Shown piece after piece: positions 58,727-64,000 of a DNA stretch of 64,000 nucleotides. Below the pieces are notes generated by a model that worked only from the letters and a program-made list of their open reading frames with translations, was not told where the DNA came from and made no database searches. This DNA is from Trichostrongylus colubriformis (Eukaryota > Nematoda > Chromadorea > Rhabditida > Trichostrongylidae). A program made the position numbers and the translations under genes. The stretch lies in NCBI GenBank assembly GCA_963978905.1, contig OZ022259.1, positions 2,480,001-2,544,000 of the forward strand. Reading direction: 5' to 3'. Numbering within the stretch: the stretch's first letter is position 1; every line of letters starts with the position of its first letter.

Positions 58727-61700
58727 ATGGCTCTTACGAAGGATATGAAGTTACCAAGTGATGAGGAGCTCACGGTTCCACAAGAGATCACACTTTCTAC
58801 ACCTTGGCTTAAGGCGGTAGCTCCATATATGGCAAAGCATTGCGAAGATCAAATTAATGTCCGTTTTCCTTTCTCATACCATTTTAGCAAACATTTCCTT
58901 ATTATTAATACTTGTACTAAAATAGGCTTTACTCCCAGGAATATCTGTTACAGGAGTTCATGCTTCGTCGTAAAGAACTTCAAGACCCACGTGCTACACT
59001 CAAAGAAGGTGAGCGGCGAAGCTGTATGTTGAGTTTGCAATAATTCTCAAGGTGCTATCGCAATGAGGCGGGGGGGGGGGCATCTTATAGAAAGTTGCTT
59101 ATCTAAGCATCCTAGAGAGATCCTTGAGGGGTCAATCTGCACATTCAAGCGAATACTTTTGCCTAAACCTCAAAGGAGGAAGGGAAGGGCTCCTTTCCCC
59201 TTCTTGGCTTAGGTAAAAATAGGGTCTAGTAGTGGGATGCCTCCCCCCTCATTGCAATAGCACCATTCTTAATTCCACAGGTATTGTTGGTAGCTGGGAT
59301 TTTGCAGTGAATTTAACCATTGAGATTTATGCAATAAGGCGATAACTCGGTTCAAAAGCCAAATGTTTGTGCTGTATCCAACTAAATATCCTCTTTTTCT
59401 ATCCGCTACCACCTGATTTGCAGAGTGATCTTCCGATTTTCTATGATTTTCCTCCTTATTAGCCTCCTTCAGTTTGTTCTAATGATTGGGGTTAGATCAT
59501 CACTTTTTCTTTCATGTTGGTTGTGAACCACCTGCTTTATTTTATACCATAGTAGAGCAGTGATCATTGGCTCGAACATTAGGTTTTATTCCATGTTGAT
59601 GTCATTAGCACAATAAATTCTGGACCAATGTGCTATTTGTTGAGAGAATTGCATTTCCAGGTGCTGCAGTAACCGCTTGCGGGGTAGATTTCCTCCGATC
59701 CCTGAAGAAAACCTGCGCAAAAGAGACTGAAACGCTCGCCAATTGCGTTGATCAAAGCAGTGCCAGGCTGTTCATGAGCAAGTAAAATTATTCACATTTT
59801 CTCACTTTGTTGAAAATCATATTTCCAATTTCACACAAATTCAGTTGTTACTAGACAAGCGTCTTAGTGAGCGTCAGGAAACGAGAGTTTAAACTTTTAT
59901 CGGTGTTGTTGATCCTATATGAGGTTATTAGCGCAGGAGGTCGCATCCAAAATAACAGCATTTAATAATTGACCGTTCATATGGAGAAGGATGTGAAAGG
60001 GATTGATTTTCAGTGTCTTTGTTGGTATTTCACTTTGTTCAATTCTTGTGCGCATCAATTCTGCAACATTTTCATTGACCACTTCGGTCGCACAATGTTG
60101 GGAAGATGGTACAATTCTGGATGCATAACCGTACTGAAAAATTTACTCTTTTATTTTACACATCAGACAGCGAACGTTGATAATTTTTGAATTGCCTGAT
60201 CCGGACCGACACAACAGGAAACGCTTCAGATGGCGACGGCGATTACTCGTGTCACCGTCGCTTATCGCGCGGTTGCCTTATATGTTCGTGCATTCGCTAT
60301 TGTAGAGACCCTCTAAGCACTCAATTTCAGTGGTGCTGTTTTATTGCTCCCCAAACCTATAGTCGAAGATTCTCTAATTATCACTTTGAGTATCTGTGGT
60401 GTACGCGATTGGTATGTGCCATGACACTAAACAGTGAATTCCAGATGTCACGATCAACAAAAAGTGCTGGATGCATGCATCGAGGAGAAACTTCAGATCA
60501 CCCGCCCAAAAATGGGATACTTCAGTAAATTGCACGTCTACGACAGTAAACACCCAGCACCCGGTTTGTTTCACATACTCCTCTATAGAGTGATGTTAAC
60601 GATTTGTCTGAACTAATTTGCCTTCTTTTTTATATCCGTTTCTCTATGTGTTTCACATTAGTGTGCAGTTTGACATGACACAATTTTTGTTTATTTAACA
60701 GCAAATTTTTGTCAGAGTTTTACATAACATGTATGGAGGGCTATGAATACTGATTTTTATGGAATGAGTGATGCTCATTGCAAGCGGTTCTCACCTTTGA
60801 TCAAGCCATCCATAGCTTTTACCGGTTTTAATGGCGAGGTAAATGGGATCACGCTTGACTTTCAGCTATTCTCTCCTTTTTTATTATTCTGTGTGAATGA
60901 TGAAGGTTCTGTGTCCGTAACGACCCGTTGTGGTTGTCCACGAATCGAAAAGAGAGGAAAGAAGGGACGAAAATATCCGAAAGTGGAAATCTGGGAATTC
61001 AGTGAGGGGGGTTTCTATCCTGCGTGAGTGAACAGCATGGGCTGGGACTGGGGAATGGAAGCTACTCTCCAGGCGCCATCTGCTTGATAGGCATACGAAG
61101 CGACTGAGGTAGTGAACGGTCAGTGCAGGGGGCACGACAGTTTCTAGAGTAAGGTTGATTCAGCGGTGCAGTTACTGAAGGAAATTACGAAATTAATTTG
61201 TGCCAAGTCACGACAACCGTGATACGTGGTATGACGTGGTGCGAAAATCTTCACTGAGCCAAGGGTGAAATGCTTTGACGAAGGCGGCGATGATTTTGCA
61301 CACCCGTGCACAGTCGCGGCTATTCTGTGCGTTGTGGGTAGACAACCCCTGATTACTGGGCAGTGCTGATCGGTTAGCTCCCTCAGAATACGGTTCTGAT
61401 GTCACCAAAATTCCTCTGTAGTTTCCTTGATCGTAAAGTGTGCTCCTCTACGTGATGTAAAGCGTGTGTGTAGCATTACGTCAGGATTTCGCACCGTGGC
61501 CTGCGTTGCGCGACGCTTTGGGTGCCCGCTAGGAGCGCACTGTATAGTGGGTCCTCAAGCGATCACCGGGTCCTACTTCTTGCTTCGGGATAATCACTTT
61601 AGGGTCCAACCACACAAGGCGTCCCTAGTTCACACGCATCACGTTGCACGCAATGTCGCGGGGTGAAATCCTGCCATAAAGATGCCCACTTATCGAGGGC

Positions 61701-61966
61701 AACGTTGACACGGCTCCTCAGGATACGTTTGTCAGTTTTTCCTTTCTGTTTGTTTACACCTAAGGTTGCTGTATTGTGAGCTGTATACACCCCCTTTCTG
61801 GTCATAGTGAGTGGGAAGTTAAAATATTTAAAAAATTTCAGAACCAAAAGTACGTGATTACAAAGCTGAGGCAGCTAAAGTACTGAAAGAGTTGCCAGAG
61901 GATTACCACCTGCGGAAGGATTATAGGAAGTACAACGACTGGAGATACAACATTTGTGAAAGTTAA
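58727..61966 (+). CDS. NDUFA8: Complex I subunit NDUFA8
   Basis: Five exons (58727-58858, 58954-59008, 59661-59781, 60445-60563, 61842-61966) encode 183 aa (human 172). The protein belongs to the CX9C family, imported into the mitochondrial intermembrane space by Mia40 and bound to the outer face of complex I. Readable features are a C-X9-R in place of the first twin-cysteine arm, DPRATLKEG, then TACGVDFLRSLKKTC, C-X9-C (AKETETLAN spacer), CHDQQKVLDAC, RPKMGYFSKL, and a longer, basic C-terminus. For exon 2 I chose the second of two in-frame acceptors (58953) because it gives exactly nine residues after the first Cys; the first (58938) would add EYLLQ. A TTTTTCAG site ends at 58691 and another AG at 58717, both possible trans-splice sites. 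Identity is firm. Confidence 0.88.
59051..59274. repeat. Foldback element in NDUFA8 intron 2
   Basis: 'ggtgctatcgcaatgaggcg' pairs with 'cctcattgcaatagcacc'. Inner 'gcctaaacctcaaagg' and 'ccttcttggcttaggt' arms pair as well. A G run at 59070-59080 lies beside the left arm. Confidence 0.75.
61480..61710. repeat. GC-rich repeat relic of the 31436 / 40090 type
   Basis: Contains 'cgcatcacgttgcacgc', 'gggtcctcaagcgatcacc' and 'gtcaggatttcgcacc' blocks related to 39780-40165. It lies in the last NDUFA8 intron. Confidence 0.4.
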
Positions 61967-62073
61967 TTTTGCAGTTTGAACTGTATAAGTTTGTAGATGG
62001 TAGCTTCCGTTAAAATGTTCTAGGTGATGAAGATTAGTATTTCTCAAATTAAGCAATGAAGAGTACTTCTTTC

Positions 62074-62079
62074 AATAAA
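62074..62079 (+). terminator. Poly(A) signal AATAAA of NDUFA8
   Basis: AATAAA 108 nt after the TAA at 61964-61966. Confidence 0.65.
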
Positions 62080-63657
62080 GATTCGAGTTGGAGTCCACTT
62101 GCTCAGGTTACGGTGCTTACTCCGATAATACTACATGCAAGCGTTGGTCATTTGCCATTTTTTTGCGTATTGTGTTACTCGATCATTTACTTCCCTTCCT
62201 CTCTCTCGTAGCGTTCTTCCCACTCCTTGTCAGTTCTTGAAAAAACTTTTCTATCGGCCCGTCTTCTACCTCCACCTCTTTTGTTTGATCAATTTGTTCA
62301 TTACTGTCTTTTTTGCCGAATTTCTACTTCTACTTTTTACTACATTATCGTTATCATAATTTCTTCCCATTTCTCGTGGTAAGGTCATCGTGACATTGGG
62401 ATATATACCCTAACTAGTATTCTCACCGTGACGTGTCGCATGCGAGTTCAGAGGGCTGTGTGCAGTGCGAGTTGGGTCCTAAAGCGATGATTGTATCCTG
62501 CGCCTTGTTTTAGGCTTTGAACACGGTGCCCGCTTAAGGCCGTCGTCATGCTCCGCGGTTGTGTGGCGTCGCGACTCTGCAATGCCGCAAATCGCGCAGT
62601 CTACTGGCGGCCTTGGCCTCCGCTGAACTTGTCGCTGATCCAACTACAGACAGCACACCTAGCTCGTGCGCAAGCTGCAAGCACAGAGCGATATCCTTGC
62701 ATGAAGCCGCGTTTATACTCGGCCGTGGCTGCAGGGCGTGTCTCACCGTCTACGCCTATGCCACCCTGCGTCGTCTCTGTACCTTCTCCGTGCTACTCCG
62801 CCCCGCTGCCTGTAAACGCAGTCATCCTCTGCTGACGGTGAGTCTGAACGTGCACTAGGGGTACGTATTCGTAAGAGTTCTAATTGTTCAGTAGATGGGA
62901 GAAGCACTGCATCTAAGGCGTAATCGAGCTTAATGTCGTCGAAATTTTCGGCACATGTGACTGCTTTTCGAACGTTTGCAATATAATCACAATTCCACTC
63001 CTTATTTCCTCTGAAATTAACGTTTATGAAGTGGGGGCGGGGAGGGGTGATCAAAGGTGCACTATTTAGCTGTGAAAAATGATTGGTGATAGAATTTTTG
63101 CCATACGATTGATTGAAAGGTCCTTATACGAACATGTCATCCACTTTTGGGCATTAGAAGATTAACTGCCGTTTGGTTGCCAGCTCCGTGCATACCGAAT
63201 TCGTACAGGTAGAGCAACCCGATACATCGGTAATTATTGTATCCATTTTAAAACGTGCCTTAGCGCCGAGTTGGCTATGCAGATCTCCAACTCCCGGCGA
63301 TTCAGTAGGATAGGGTTTTCCAAAGGCTTAATGTCATTCGGTATGACACACAGTTGTAGCATTAACACCGTTTCTTTCTGGGCTGCCATAAACGACCGAA
63401 AATGGGACCCTCCATGTGCTAAATGGAATCGGCGACAGTTAACTCCTGTGTGGAAGTTTTACCAAGTAATATTCGCTCAAAGCCTCTCTGAACCAGGTTA
63501 CCTGAAATCTCACGTGATCATAACGATCACGGCCGTGGCTGTCGTTTTCGAGAACGTCTTTTTTGAATACAGAACTCGAGAATTACACAGAACTAACATC
63601 GTACTTACAGCTGTTCTTATGGATCTATAAATACACACGTTTCTCTCCGGTTCGATA
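62080..63657. other. Intergenic region NDUFA8 to ceh-44
   Basis: A pyrimidine-rich stretch (62150-62370), a family A element and AT-rich DNA. A 'cttacag' acceptor-like site ends at 63610, 48 nt before the next start codon. Nothing else is supported. Confidence 0.5.
62710..62858. repeat. Foldback element family A, copy 9 (diverged)
   Basis: 'agccgcgtttatactcggcc' pairs imperfectly with 'gacggtgagtctgaacgtgc'. The core is related to the other family A copies. Confidence 0.5.
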
Positions 63658-63882
63658 ATGGAAAGCTTCCTGAAAAGTTGGAAAGCAGTCTCGTGGGAGA
63701 ATGTCCAAGTTTGTTTAAACGCTAATTTTGTGCTTTTTGAACATTACTTAAGATGTCGTTGTGCGTTTTAGCTTCGCGTAGACGGTGAAATAAAAGCCAT
63801 TGGTCAACGGCAAGATGAAGGTGAAGTTGGTCGTAAAATACTTGTAGATGAAAGCAATAAGTACCGCGAAAGTACCACCAAG
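63658..63882 (+). CDS. ceh-44: CUX1/CASP-type coiled-coil protein, first two exons
   Basis: Exons 63658-63708 and 63772-63882 (phase 0) encode the first 54 residues; the gene runs off the right edge. The start MESFLKSWKAVSWENVQ followed by AIGQRQDEGEVGRKIL matches the N-terminus shared by CASP and the long CUX1 products (W-K, then NRQDESE..RK in vertebrates). CASP is a Golgi membrane coiled-coil protein; the same locus can also encode the cut-homeodomain factor. As I recall, in C. elegans this is ceh-44 and it lies beside the NDUFA8 orthologue, which supports the call. Which isoforms exist here cannot be seen. Confidence 0.75.
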
Positions 63883-64000
63883 GTAAATTTTAAAAATTTA
63901 CATAGTTTTATGTTTCAGGTTCTGTTACTTACTATATCACTGTGACATTTATTTGATGCCGAGTGATAATACGCGGAAAATTTTTTAACGATTTTGTTTT

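Overview
The window looks like nuclear genomic DNA of a nematode, most likely a clade V (rhabditid or strongylid) worm. The coding parts are short exons joined by GT-AG introns with TTTTCAG-like 3' splice sites. Such sites also sit just upstream of several start codons, as expected for spliced-leader trans-splicing. Introns and intergenic DNA are packed with small inverted-repeat elements and long G or C homopolymers. The gene models below were built by hand by following reading phase from exon to exon. Five complete models (LOTUS protein, pfd-5, exos-9, rbc-2, NDUFA8) close in frame, and the IL-17-like model does so with a less certain first exon.

Layout. 1-7520: no gene found, only repeats and poly-G tracts. 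7521-16618 (+): a three-LOTUS-domain protein of about 563 aa, resembling the germ-granule LOTUS proteins of C. elegans (MIP-1/MIP-2). 16619-21509: repeats, with two possible orphan exons on the minus strand. 21510-22906 (+): prefoldin subunit 5, followed 316 nt later by 23223-26743 (+), exosome subunit EXOSC9/Rrp45. The two have the spacing and signals of a nematode operon. 27799-33031 (-): a secreted cystine-knot protein of about 281 aa whose last conserved region matches the IL-17 cytokine pattern; one of its introns has a GC donor. 33032-40632: mostly repeats plus one unassigned 3' exon with a poly(A) signal. 40633-52501 (-): a 31-exon WDR7/rabconnectin-3 beta gene (rbc-2), 1356 aa. 52502-58726: repeats, a decayed mariner and satellite-like DNA. 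58727-61966 (+): complex I subunit NDUFA8, in which one cysteine pair has been lost in a coordinated way. 63658 to the right edge (+): the first two exons of a CUX1/CASP-type coiled-coil gene (ceh-44).

These are mostly independent housekeeping or cell-biology genes. Functional links are limited to the putative pfd-5/exos-9 operon (protein folding and RNA processing, expected to be co-transcribed). As I remember the C. elegans map, several of these orthologues lie on chromosome III, so the window may be a conserved linkage block. The most unusual items are the IL-17-like secreted gene with its GC-AG intron, the missing inner disulfide of NDUFA8, the duplicated 3' splice site in the LOTUS gene, and the density of at least six foldback-element families, one of which sits just upstream of a splice acceptor.
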